A DNA stretch of 6,562 nucleotides, from contig CAIKKO010000385.1 of the NCBI GenBank assembly GCA_903828025.1, positions 1-6,562 on the forward strand, read 5' to 3'. The translations under genes and the position numbers were made by a program. This document shows positions 1 through 6,466 of the stretch, piece after piece. The first letter of the stretch is position 1; every line of letters begins with the position of its first letter. This DNA is from an uncultured Sphingomonadales bacterium (GTDB lineage Bacteria; Pseudomonadota; Alphaproteobacteria; Sphingomonadales; Sphingomonadaceae). The notes under the pieces were generated by a model that worked only from the letters and a program-made list of their open reading frames with translations, was not told where the DNA came from and did no database searches.

Positions 1-550
1 CCCCGCGCGATTCGGCGAATTCGCGCAGGAAGGCGGCATAGAGCCCCGCGTCGAAATGGAAGGCATGCGGCATCGCCGGAACGTGACTGGAGGTCAGCGG
101 TTGGCCCCGGTGCATCCGGCCCAGACGCGCGGCGACGGCGTTGATCGCATAGTCGTCCACCGGTCCGACAAGGCCCAGGCGGTGCGCGCGCGACCAGTAA
201 TGCCGGAAGGCGCAAAGCCCCACGTCGCGGCCAACATCACCGAATGCATGCATGTAGCGGCTGCCGGGCCGCGACCAGTTGACGAATTCGATGGCAAGCT
301 TGAAGGTTGCCTGCGTCGCGCGGATGAAGGCGTCCTCGTCGATCCCGAGCGCCTGATTGAACATGCGGATTTGCGGGATTGTCGCCTCGCCCACGCCGAT
401 CGTGCCGATGGCCTCGGACTCGACCAGCTCGACGGTATAGCCGGTATCGAGGAAGTGGCCGAGCGCAGCCGCCGTCATCCAGCCCGCCGTGCCGCCGCCG
501 GCAACGACAATCCGCACGGGTTTCCGAGACTGCGCCCCAGCGTCACTCAT
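1..550 (-). CDS. Tryptophan-halogenase-like flavoprotein, 3' end cut off by window
   Basis: The frame is open from an ATG at 550 to the left edge, giving the first 183 residues; no stop is reached. I translated it by hand. The start is supported by a GGAG (557-560) six bases upstream. The N terminus has the FAD-binding GxGxxG loop, read as VVAGGGTAGWMTA (G18-G20-G23, W24), the hallmark of flavin-dependent tryptophan halogenases. It is followed by IGVGEATIP (residues 51-59) and ATFKLAIEF, whose Lys84 aligns with the catalytic lysine (Lys79 in PrnA/RebH). The C-terminal half, with the second family motif WxWxIP and the catalytic glutamate, lies outside the window. Characterised family members chlorinate or brominate tryptophan or indole using FADH2, O2 and halide. 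The many copies beside TonB-dependent receptors in Caulobacter, sphingomonads and Xanthomonas have mostly unknown roles. The gene follows the receptor on the same strand after 136 bases, so co-transcription is plausible, modulated by the stem-loop at 638-667. Confidence 0.9.
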   Translation of the reverse strand, partial: MSDAGAQSRKPVRIVVAGGGTAGWMTAAALGHFLDTGYTVELVESEAIGTIGVGEATIPQIRMFNQALGIDEDAFIRATQATFKLAIEFVNWSRPGSRYMHAFGDVGRDVGLCAFRHYWSRAHRLGLVGPVDDYAINAVAARLGRMHRGQPLTSSHVPAMPHAFHFDAGLYAAFLREFAESRG

Positions 551-637
551 GGCAAACTCCGCGCGCGCGCCGCAGAGGCCCGAGGCTCCGGCGGCATCTG
601 CAGTGGTGTCGGGATATCCATTGCTGGAAGGGTACCG

Positions 638-667
638 ACCGGGCGGCTCGCTGCCAAGCCACCCGGT
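638..667 (-). other. Intercistronic stem-loop between receptor and halogenase genes
   Basis: Read on the minus strand, ACCGGG-U-GGCU pairs with AGCC-G-CCCGGU around an eight-base loop (positions 649-656). This gives 11 pairs including one G-U wobble. On the plus strand the wobble becomes a C-A mismatch, so the structure favours the minus-strand transcript. It starts 20 bases after the receptor stop codon. No U-run follows, so it is not a classical intrinsic terminator. A 3'-end-protecting or processing hairpin that lowers halogenase expression relative to the receptor is the more likely role, but this is inferred. Confidence 0.55.
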
Positions 668-686
668 CCACTCCGATTTTTAAGGA

Positions 687-3497
687 TCAGAACTTGTAGC
701 TGATCCCGATGTAGTAATCGCGCCCGTAGCGCTGGTACTCGCGCACCAGACGCGGATCGTTGCCTTCGTAAGTCACGAACGGACGATCGGTCAGGTTCTT
801 CGCCTGGAGCAGGATCGACAAGCCCTGCAGCGTCGAACCGGGCTGGAATTCATACCCGATCTGCGCATCAAGGATGCTCTCCGCCTTGGCCGTCCGGAAC
901 TCGGGATTGGCCGAGAGACCGGCGAGTTCCGCAAGGAACTTGGAGCGGTACCGGTACGAGGTTCGCACCTGGAAGCCGTGCTTTTCGTAGTAGATCTCAG
1001 CATTGCCAACCCAGTCCGACAGGCCCGGCAACGTCAGCGCCGCGCCCGGGTTGCTCGCGAGCAATATCTTGCTGTCGGTATAAGAGCCGCTGCCGAAGAA
1101 CCCGAAGCCGTCCAACGCCTTGCTGAAGTTGGCAAATGGCAGCGACAGCGTGACTTCGAAACCCTTGAGGTTGCCGGAACCGGAGTTGGCCGGAGCGCTG
1201 ACCCTGCCCTGAGTCGTGCCGAACTTGGCACCGGGGAACTGGGCGGCCAGAGCGGAGAAATCGTAGATGTAGCTTTGGCTGGAATCGACGTAGTCGGTCA
1301 GGTGCTTGTAGTACCCGGCCACGGAAACGTAGCCGCCCTTGGCGAAGTAATGCTCAACCGAGATATCGGCGTTGGTCGAGAGATACGGACGCAGCAGCGG
1401 ATTGCCGCCCTTGGCGCTGAACGCGCTGTCCCCGGGGTTGGTCGAGCTGATCTTGGTGAAGTCGACCGGATTGAATTCCTGGTTCACCCGTTCCTGATCG
1501 AGCCGCGGACGCACCATCGCTTGCGAAGCCGCCAGCTTGACATAAGTGCCTTGCGCCGCCTCGATGGCGATGTTCGCGCTCGGCAAAACGCGCCAGTAGT
1601 TGTCGCCGCCGACCGCAGGCAGGATCGTCACCACGCCATTGGCAAAGTTCGAGATCGAACCGTGCGAAATCTGGCGGGTATAGACCGCCTGTACGCCGAG
1701 GCTGCCCGTGACACGCTTGCCGCCGACATCACCGTCGAGGCTGACCATCCCGTAACCGGTCCAGACGTTCTCGATCACGTCGTTGTCGCGCACCAGCGAA
1801 ACCGGACGGTTGTCGTAAACCGACTGCAGGGCGCTGTTGTAGAGATAGGTCGGATCGAGCGCGAGCATGTTCGGCACGCCGAGGTAGGCCAGCGGAACCT
1901 TGCCGATGACCGCCGCATCGGGGATCGCGGCAAATTTGGTCGTGCCGCTTTCGACCGAGCAGTTGGAACCGCCGCCCTTCGGGCAGAGGAAAAAGGACGT
2001 GAAGGCCGAGGTCTTCTTGCGGCGGCTGTAGTTCGCGCCGATCTGCCACGTGTGGAATAGCCCCTCGCTCAGCTGGCCATCAAGGTCCGCGCGCAGCGCG
2101 AAAAGATCGTCCTTGAAGCTTGGCTTGTTGAGGAAGCCCGCCTGGACCACCGCCTTCGTGCCATTATAGCCCCAGCCGCGCGGATCGGTCAGGCCGAAGA
2201 TTGCGCGGTCGGTATAATCAATCGTCGGCACGATATCGAAAGTGCCGTTGGGATTGGCTGTGACGTGGACCGTGTCGGACGGACCCGACAGTCCATAGCC
2301 GGAGCCGCTATAAGTTTCGAGCAGGAAGTCGGTGCGCTTCGAGTGGCTGTAGCTTGCGTCGAGCGTAAGATGGGTCTTCTCGCCCAGCCCGATGACGTTG
2401 TTCCAGCCGATCGAGAAGTTCTGGGCATCGCGCTTGTTGAGGTCGTTGCGCTGCACGGCGTGAACGCCGCTGAAAGTAACGTCGGTGACCAGTCCGTTCT
2501 CGGCTTTCAAGTTGGTCCCGACAGTGCCGCCGTCGCCCCACGCCAGCGGAAACTCGATACCGCGCAAGTGCTGGGTTTCCTTGAATTTCGAATAGAGGAT
2601 ATCGAGCGTGGAGTGGAAGTTGTCGCTCGGCTGGAACTCCAGCGTAGCCACCGCGCCATAACGCTGCAGCTTGTTCGATTGCACATAAGGCTTGGCACCG
2701 CCAAGGATCAGGTCAGTCGGGCCCGTCTTGACTGGAAGCGACGCGCCGGTGCTGCTTTCCTGCGGGAAGCCCCATGCAGCATAGCGCTCGTCCTGCGACG
2801 GGGTGTCGTTGGCCGAAACGCCGATTGCGATACCGAAGGTGTCGTTGGCGAACTTGTCGACGTAGGTCGCCGAAGCGCGGTAGCCATAGCGGCTGCCATC
2901 GGGGTTCAGCTTGTCGAGCCCGTTCATCTGGCCGCGCAGCTGCACGGCGATGATGCGGTCCTTCTGCGCCAGCGGACGGAGCATGCGCAGATCGACCGTG
3001 CCGGCGATGCCTGCAGCAATCAGGCTGGCGTCCGCCGCCTTGTGCACGAGGACGTTCTTGAAGAACTCGCTCGGGTACTGGTCATATTCCACGCCGCGGT
3101 TGTCGCCGACCGTCACCTGCTCGCGGCCGTTGAGCAGCGTGGTGCCGAAATCAGGGCCAAGGCCGCGGATCGAGAGGCGCTGGTCGCGGCCTTCGAGGCG
3201 CTGCGCGGTCACACCCGGCAGGCGGGCAAGCGAATCGGCGATCGAAACGTCGGGCAGCTTGCCGATGTCTTCGGCCGAAACCGCTTCCACGATGGTCGAG
3301 GTCGTGCGCTTGATCGCGGCCGAGGCGTTGAGCGAGGCGCGGATGCCAGTGACGACGATGGCGTTTTCGCCATCAGCCGGCGCTTCGGCGGTGGCCTGCG
3401 CCGCTTCCTGCGCAAGGGCCGGGACTGCAAGCGAGCCTGCCGACAATGCGAACAGCGAACTGCCGAGACGGATCGCGGAAAGAGTGTGCTTTGCCAT
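687..3497 (-). CDS. TonB-dependent outer-membrane receptor (Caulobacter/Xanthomonas type)
   Basis: A 936-residue receptor for energy-dependent import through the outer membrane. From the ATG at 3497 it begins with a signal peptide (MAKHTLSAIRLGSS..., hydrophobic core, likely cleavage PALA|QEA after residue 29). A TonB box ENAIVVTG follows (44-51), then a plug with EDIGKLPDVSIADSLARLPG (76-95), SIRGLGPDFGTTLLNGRE (109-126) and AGTVDLRMLRPL (165-176). The rest is a beta-barrel ending in YYIGISYKF, with the terminal aromatic residue typical of outer-membrane barrels. These plug motifs match the TonB receptor family expanded in Caulobacter, Xanthomonas and sphingomonads, several of which import oligosaccharides. 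The frame also opens at 3728, but that would add 77 residues ahead of the signal peptide and cross the operator. The 3497 start has GGGGGAG (3509-3515) 11 bases upstream, a slightly long spacing. Divergence from a LacI-type gene and linkage to a sugar transporter suggest a maltodextrin- or sucrose-like substrate; the substrate is inferred. The only cysteines are C505 and C513. Confidence 0.95.
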   Translation of the reverse strand: MAKHTLSAIRLGSSLFALSAGSLAVPALAQEAAQATAEAPADGENAIVVTGIRASLNASAAIKRTTSTIVEAVSAEDIGKLPDVSIADSLARLPGVTAQRLEGRDQRLSIRGLGPDFGTTLLNGREQVTVGDNRGVEYDQYPSEFFKNVLVHKAADASLIAAGIAGTVDLRMLRPLAQKDRIIAVQLRGQMNGLDKLNPDGSRYGYRASATYVDKFANDTFGIAIGVSANDTPSQDERYAAWGFPQESSTGASLPVKTGPTDLILGGAKPYVQSNKLQRYGAVATLEFQPSDNFHSTLDILYSKFKETQHLRGIEFPLAWGDGGTVGTNLKAENGLVTDVTFSGVHAVQRNDLNKRDAQNFSIGWNNVIGLGEKTHLTLDASYSHSKRTDFLLETYSGSGYGLSGPSDTVHVTANPNGTFDIVPTIDYTDRAIFGLTDPRGWGYNGTKAVVQAGFLNKPSFKDDLFALRADLDGQLSEGLFHTWQIGANYSRRKKTSAFTSFFLCPKGGGSNCSVESGTTKFAAIPDAAVIGKVPLAYLGVPNMLALDPTYLYNSALQSVYDNRPVSLVRDNDVIENVWTGYGMVSLDGDVGGKRVTGSLGVQAVYTRQISHGSISNFANGVVTILPAVGGDNYWRVLPSANIAIEAAQGTYVKLAASQAMVRPRLDQERVNQEFNPVDFTKISSTNPGDSAFSAKGGNPLLRPYLSTNADISVEHYFAKGGYVSVAGYYKHLTDYVDSSQSYIYDFSALAAQFPGAKFGTTQGRVSAPANSGSGNLKGFEVTLSLPFANFSKALDGFGFFGSGSYTDSKILLASNPGAALTLPGLSDWVGNAEIYYEKHGFQVRTSYRYRSKFLAELAGLSANPEFRTAKAESILDAQIGYEFQPGSTLQGLSILLQAKNLTDRPFVTYEGNDPRLVREYQRYGRDYYIGISYKF

Positions 3498-3608
3498 GGA
3501 AATCAATTCTCCCCCATGTGGCCAGAGCTTGGCCGCAATGATGCCTGAAACCGGTTGATCCGGTCTGACTGCGATCCGCCGGGTACGCGCTGCAGCAGGG
3601 GGAACGAA

Positions 3609-3628
3609 GATGGCATACGTATACCATC
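3609..3628. promoter_or_regulatory. LacI-family operator-like palindrome upstream of the receptor gene
   Basis: GATGGCATACGTATACCATC is a 20-bp inverted repeat with 9 of 10 symmetric pairs; the one mismatch is C3614 against A3623. It is centred on the C3618-G3619 step. A central CG step is the usual signature of LacI-family operators, where the hinge-helix leucine intercalates, and the neighbouring regulator keeps a leucine in that helix (L61). The site lies about 112 bases upstream of the receptor start and 188 upstream of the regulator start. It overlaps a TATACG hexamer that could be the receptor -10 box, which would give direct repression. Assignment to this regulator is inferred. Confidence 0.75.
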
Positions 3629-3704
3629 CAGTGGGCGGGCCAATCCTGGTTTCGCCTGAAACTTTTGAGCAACGGATCTCCACCTTGCAGGCGCGCCCGG
3701 CCAA

Positions 3705-3718
3705 GGGCAATTTTGCCC
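3705..3718. repeat. Short inverted repeat GGGCAA-TT-TTGCCC
   Basis: Two perfect six-base arms flank a two-base centre. A second small palindrome, GCAATTGC, lies at 3730-3737, with its centre 22 bases away, about two helical turns. Neither resembles the CG-centred operator, so a second DNA-binding protein is possible. Sites this short can also occur by chance. Confidence 0.35.
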
Positions 3719-3733
3719 CGCGATGCATGGCAA

Positions 3734-3762
3734 TTGCGTCTTATTCATTCCATGCGTAGACT
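3734..3762 (+). promoter_or_regulatory. Candidate promoter of the LacI-family gene
   Basis: A -35-like TTGCGT (3734-3739) and a -10-like TAGACT (3757-3762) are separated by the ideal 17 bases, predicting a start near 3769 and a leader of about 47 bases. The matches to the sigma-70 consensus are 3/6 and 4/6, so the call rests mostly on spacing and position. The -10 box lies inside the weak operator-like site at 3746-3765. Confidence 0.4.
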
Positions 3763-3765
3763 GCT
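3746..3765. promoter_or_regulatory. Weak operator-like site upstream of the regulator gene
   Basis: CATTCCATGCGTAGACTGCT matches the 3609-3628 operator at 11 of 20 positions. It shares the core CATnCGTAnnC with that site and with 4875-4894. Its own dyad symmetry is poor (only 2 of 10 pairs). It covers the -10 box of the candidate promoter, where binding would give autorepression. It is the least certain of the three sites. Confidence 0.3.
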
Positions 3766-3815
3766 GTCTGCTGACATTGCGGGAAACACCGTGGCGGCGC
3801 GTGGAGGGAATGCCG

Positions 3816-4850
3816 ATGGGCCGCAGGCCATCGAACAAGCCGACGAGCTTCGACATCGCCTACTTGGCCGGGGTTTCACAGCCCACGGTCAGCCGGGCCT
3901 TGCGGGGCAGCAAATCCGTCAGTCTCGCCACGCGCCAGAAGATCGAGGCGATTGCCCGCCAGCTTGGCTACACCGTCGACAAGAACGCCTCGTCGTTGCG
4001 TTCGCAGCGCTCCAACACGCTGGCCCTGTTGTTTTTCGAAGATCCGACGCCGGACGAATCGGGGATCAATCCGTTTTTCCTTGGCATGCTCGGCTCGATC
4101 ACGCGGCATTGCGCCGCACGCGGGCTCGATCTCCTGATCTCGTTCCAGCGGCTCGATGACGATTGGCACAAGCGCTATCAGGATAGCCACCGGGCCGATG
4201 GGCTGATCCTGCTCGGCTATGGGGACTACACGCTCTATGAACCCCGCCTGCGCCAACTGGTGCGCAGCGGGGCGCATTTCGTGCGCTGGGGCGCGGTCGA
4301 GCCCGCGACGATCGGGGCCACCGTGGGCTCGGACAATTTCGGCGCAGGCCGCCTTGCTGCCGAACATCTGCTGGCGCGCGGACGGCGCAGCATTGCCTTT
4401 CTCGGCCAGGCTGACAGCCATTATCCTGAGTTCAAGAACCGCTACGACGGGCTCGTTCGCGCGGTCGAAACCGCTGGATTGGTGCAGGATCCCGCGCTGA
4501 TCGCACCTGCGGTTTCCTCCGAGGAATCGGGCTATGCTGCGGCGCGCAAGCTGCTCGCCACCGGCAAACCCTTCGATGCGATCTTTGCGGCAAGCGATCT
4601 CATCGCCATCGGCGCAATGCGGGCGTTGGCCGAAGCCGGGTTGACCATTCCGGGCGATGTCGCGCTGGTCGGCTTCGACGACATTCCGGCCGCAACCCTC
4701 ACCTCACCGCCGCTCACCACCGTGATGCAGGACATGCGCCATGCAGGCGAAGCGCTGGTCGAAACGGTCATGGCCCAGGTCGAGGACCGGCAGCCACCCT
4801 CCCCGGTCCTGCCGACCCGGCTGGTCGTGCGGGGCAGCACGGGCAGATGA
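3816..4850 (+). CDS. LacI-family sugar-responsive transcriptional regulator
   Basis: A 344-residue cytoplasmic repressor of usual family length. The helix-turn-helix is FDIAYLAGVSQPTVSRAL (12-29), with recognition-helix residues SQPTVSR. Next come KSVSLATRQKIEAIARQLGY (33-52) and a hinge helix around NASSLRSQ (57-64), including the minor-groove leucine L61. The periplasmic-binding-protein-like core runs from about 68 and includes FKNRYDG (R209, matching the sugar-contacting arginine of LacI), FAASDLIAIGAM (257-268) and LVGFDDIPAA (284-293), which correspond to conserved inducer-pocket and core segments. The frame opens at 3723, but GGAGGG at 3803-3808 sits seven bases before the ATG at 3816; the ATG at 3810 would leave only one base. 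It is divergent from the receptor and 137 bases upstream of the transporter, both of which carry operator-like sites, so it is probably the local repressor. The inducer is not deducible; a maltose- or sucrose-related sugar is inferred from context. Confidence 0.95.
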   Translation: MGRRPSNKPTSFDIAYLAGVSQPTVSRALRGSKSVSLATRQKIEAIARQLGYTVDKNASSLRSQRSNTLALLFFEDPTPDESGINPFFLGMLGSITRHCAARGLDLLISFQRLDDDWHKRYQDSHRADGLILLGYGDYTLYEPRLRQLVRSGAHFVRWGAVEPATIGATVGSDNFGAGRLAAEHLLARGRRSIAFLGQADSHYPEFKNRYDGLVRAVETAGLVQDPALIAPAVSSEESGYAAARKLLATGKPFDAIFAASDLIAIGAMRALAEAGLTIPGDVALVGFDDIPAATLTSPPLTTVMQDMRHAGEALVETVMAQVEDRQPPSPVLPTRLVVRGSTGR

Positions 4851-4874
4851 TCTGGCGGGATTCGCAGCGCATTC

Positions 4875-4894
4875 CATGACATTCGTATGCATTG
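4875..4894. promoter_or_regulatory. Second LacI-family operator-like site, upstream of the transporter
   Basis: CATGACATTCGTATGCATTG matches the 3609-3628 palindrome at 13 of 20 positions and has 6 of 10 symmetric pairs around the central C4884-G4885. It shares the core CATnCGTATnC. It lies in the 137-base regulator-transporter gap, 94 bases before the transporter start. A TTGCTG (4892-4897) overlaps its right edge and could be a -35 box, but I see no convincing -10 at the right distance. Its presence suggests the transporter has its own repressed promoter besides any read-through from the regulator gene. Confidence 0.55.
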
Positions 4895-4987
4895 CTGTCC
4901 TTCGCCCTGCGCTGGCTTAGGGCCAGAAGCAGCAAAGCATAACTGCACGCGGGCGCGCTGCGGCCGTCGAGGGGATCGGAAACCATT

Positions 4988-6466
4988 GTGACCAGTAGCG
5001 AAAAACCGCGTCAGAGCTTCTGGGGGCTGTGGAATGTAAGCTTCGGCTTCTTCGGCATCCAGCTCGCGTTCGGGCTGCAGAACGCCAATGTCAGCCGCAT
5101 TTTCCAGTCGCTGGGCAGCAGCGTGGACAACCTCGCGTTCCTGTGGATCGCCGGGCCGGTGACCGGGCTGATCGTGCAGCCGCTGATCGGGCATTATTCA
5201 GACCGCACGTGGGGCCGGTTCGGGCGGCGGCGGCCCTATTTCGCGGCGGGGGCGGTGCTGGCGGCGCTGGCGCTGCTCGGCCTGCCGCAATCGAGCGTGC
5301 TGCTGCTTGCAGCCGCATTTCTCTGGTTGCTCGATGCTTCGCTCAATGTGGCAATGGAGCCGTTCCGCGCGTTTGTGGGCGATATGACGCCCGCCGATCA
5401 GCGCGCGCAGGGCTTTGCGCTGCAAACCTGGTTTATCGGTGCGGGCGCGGTGATCGGCAGCGTGTTGCCTGCGCTGTTCGCCGCGATGGGGATTGCGAAC
5501 ACCGCGCCGCCGGGCGTGATTCCCGATTCGGTGCGGCTGAGCTTTTTCATCGGCGCCACGGCCATGGTGCTGGCGGTTGCTTGGACCGCTGCGACAGTGC
5601 GCGAATACAGCCCCGCCGAGATGGCGGCGTTCGAAGGCAAGGGCGATGTTGGGCACGATCTTGCGCATGCGCCGCTGGTCTATTCAGCGCGCGGCCCGGT
5701 GTGGCTGGCATTCGGCATCGTGCTGCTGGCGCTCGTGTCCGAGTTCGGGCTCGACAAGCAGCTCTATGTGCTGGGCGGAGGCCTTGCCGCGTTTGGGCTT
5801 GCGCAAATCGGGCTCAGGGCCACCCGCGCGACCGGGGCGCTTGCTCAGATCATGAGCGACATGGCGCAAATGCCAAGTCAGATGCGCCAGCTTGCTTTTG
5901 CGCAGTTCTTCACCTGGACCGCGCTGTTCATCCTGTGGATCTACACCACGCCGGTCGTCACCCAATATGCTTTCGGCGCGACCGATACCGCGAGCGCGGC
6001 CTACAACGCGGGGGCCGACTGGGTGGGCGTGATGTTCGCCTTCTACAACGGCGTGGCGGCTTTGGCGGCTTTCCTGCTGCCCGCACTGGCCCGCCGCATC
6101 GGCAACGCCAAAGCGCATATGGCGGGCCTGCTCTCGGGCGCGATCGGCTTCCTGTTACTGCTTGTGCTGCACAACAAGTGGCTGCTGCTGGCGCCGATGG
6201 TGTTCATCGGTGTGGCCTGGGCCTCGATCCTGGCGATGCCGTATGTGATCCTCACCCGCGTGCTGCCGCCGCGCAAGTTCGGGATCTATATCGGCCTGTT
6301 CAACGTGTTCATCGTCGTGCCGCAGCTGATGGTTGCGACGATCATGGGCGGCGTGATCCGCAGCTTTTTCCCTGCTGACCCCAAGTGGACCATGCTGGTT
6401 GGCGCGGTGGTTATGTCGGTTGCTGCGCTCGCGATGTTGCGTGTGCGCGAGGATGCGGAAGGCTAG
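4988..6466 (+). CDS. MFS sugar transporter, SLC45/sucrose-maltose type
   Basis: A 492-residue inner-membrane protein with about 12 hydrophobic segments, of usual size for the family. The cytoplasmic loop after the second segment reads QPLIGHYSDRTWGRFGRRRPYF (64-85). Its RFGRRRP is the signature shared by plant sucrose transporters, animal SLC45 and bacterial maltose/sucrose permeases. NVAMEPFRAFVGDM (120-133) is a second strongly conserved family motif. A hydrophilic loop (about 205-230) separates the two halves. Members are generally proton-coupled symporters of disaccharides or maltodextrins. The start is a GTG at 4988; GGA (4978-4980) lies seven bases upstream and a stronger GAGGGGA (4969-4975) further off. 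The regulator upstream and the receptor across the divergent region make it the inner-membrane half of the same uptake route. Caulobacter MalY is a plausible relative, but maltose cannot be separated from sucrose here. Confidence 0.93.
   Translation: MTSSEKPRQSFWGLWNVSFGFFGIQLAFGLQNANVSRIFQSLGSSVDNLAFLWIAGPVTGLIVQPLIGHYSDRTWGRFGRRRPYFAAGAVLAALALLGLPQSSVLLLAAAFLWLLDASLNVAMEPFRAFVGDMTPADQRAQGFALQTWFIGAGAVIGSVLPALFAAMGIANTAPPGVIPDSVRLSFFIGATAMVLAVAWTAATVREYSPAEMAAFEGKGDVGHDLAHAPLVYSARGPVWLAFGIVLLALVSEFGLDKQLYVLGGGLAAFGLAQIGLRATRATGALAQIMSDMAQMPSQMRQLAFAQFFTWTALFILWIYTTPVVTQYAFGATDTASAAYNAGADWVGVMFAFYNGVAALAAFLLPALARRIGNAKAHMAGLLSGAIGFLLLLVLHNKWLLLAPMVFIGVAWASILAMPYVILTRVLPPRKFGIYIGLFNVFIVVPQLMVATIMGGVIRSFFPADPKWTMLVGAVVMSVAALAMLRVREDAEG

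Larger units (their letters stand above)
3498..3815. promoter_or_regulatory. Divergent intergenic control region, receptor/LacI regulator
   Basis: This 318-base gap separates two divergent starts and holds no supported gene. It contains a strong operator-like palindrome (3609-3628), a small GGGCAA/TTGCCC inverted repeat (3705-3718) with a neighbouring GCAATTGC (3730-3737), and a plausible promoter for the regulator (3734-3762). For the receptor I see only a TATACG -10-like hexamer inside the operator (minus strand, 3623-3618) without a good -35. The receptor transcript would have a leader of roughly 100 bases. Frames running through this gap are extensions of the flanking genes without good ribosome-binding sites. 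Confidence 0.75.

Noticed and set aside
561..570. (GC)5 alternating tract upstream of the halogenase ribosome-binding site
   Set aside because: It is too short to count as a meaningful repeat or Z-DNA element in such GC-rich DNA.
56..703. Plus-strand open frame of 215 codons
   Set aside because: It is antisense to the halogenase-like gene, whose conserved motifs (GGGTAGW, GVGEATIP, TFK) lie on the minus strand; its own translation is Arg/Ala-rich with no recognisable motif.
978..2060. Plus-strand open frame of 360 codons
   Set aside because: It lies wholly antisense to the receptor barrel. Long antisense frames are expected in GC-rich DNA, and the translation has no domain features.
2265..3548. 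Plus-strand open frame of 427 codons
   Set aside because: It is antisense to the receptor plug and signal peptide; rich in Arg, Val, Asp and Ala with no recognisable fold, so read as a shadow frame.
3498..3728. 77-residue N-terminal extension of the receptor
   Set aside because: It would place a non-signal stretch before a clear signal peptide and make the operator coding; the start at 3497 has its own ribosome-binding site.
3723..3815. 31-residue N-terminal extension of the LacI-family regulator
   Set aside because: The helix-turn-helix normally begins near the N terminus; GGAGGG is placed seven bases before the ATG at 3816, and the extension overlaps the candidate promoter.
4912..4926. 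CTGGC-TTAGG-GCCAG hairpin after the regulator gene as a terminator
   Set aside because: The stem has only five pairs, no U-run follows, and it lies more than 60 bases after the stop codon, so termination is not supported.
5029..6378. Second plus-strand frame of 449 codons inside the transporter gene
   Set aside because: It is a +2 shadow of the transporter; its Arg/Ala/Gly-rich translation lacks membrane segments, while the main frame shows 12 hydrophobic segments and family motifs.
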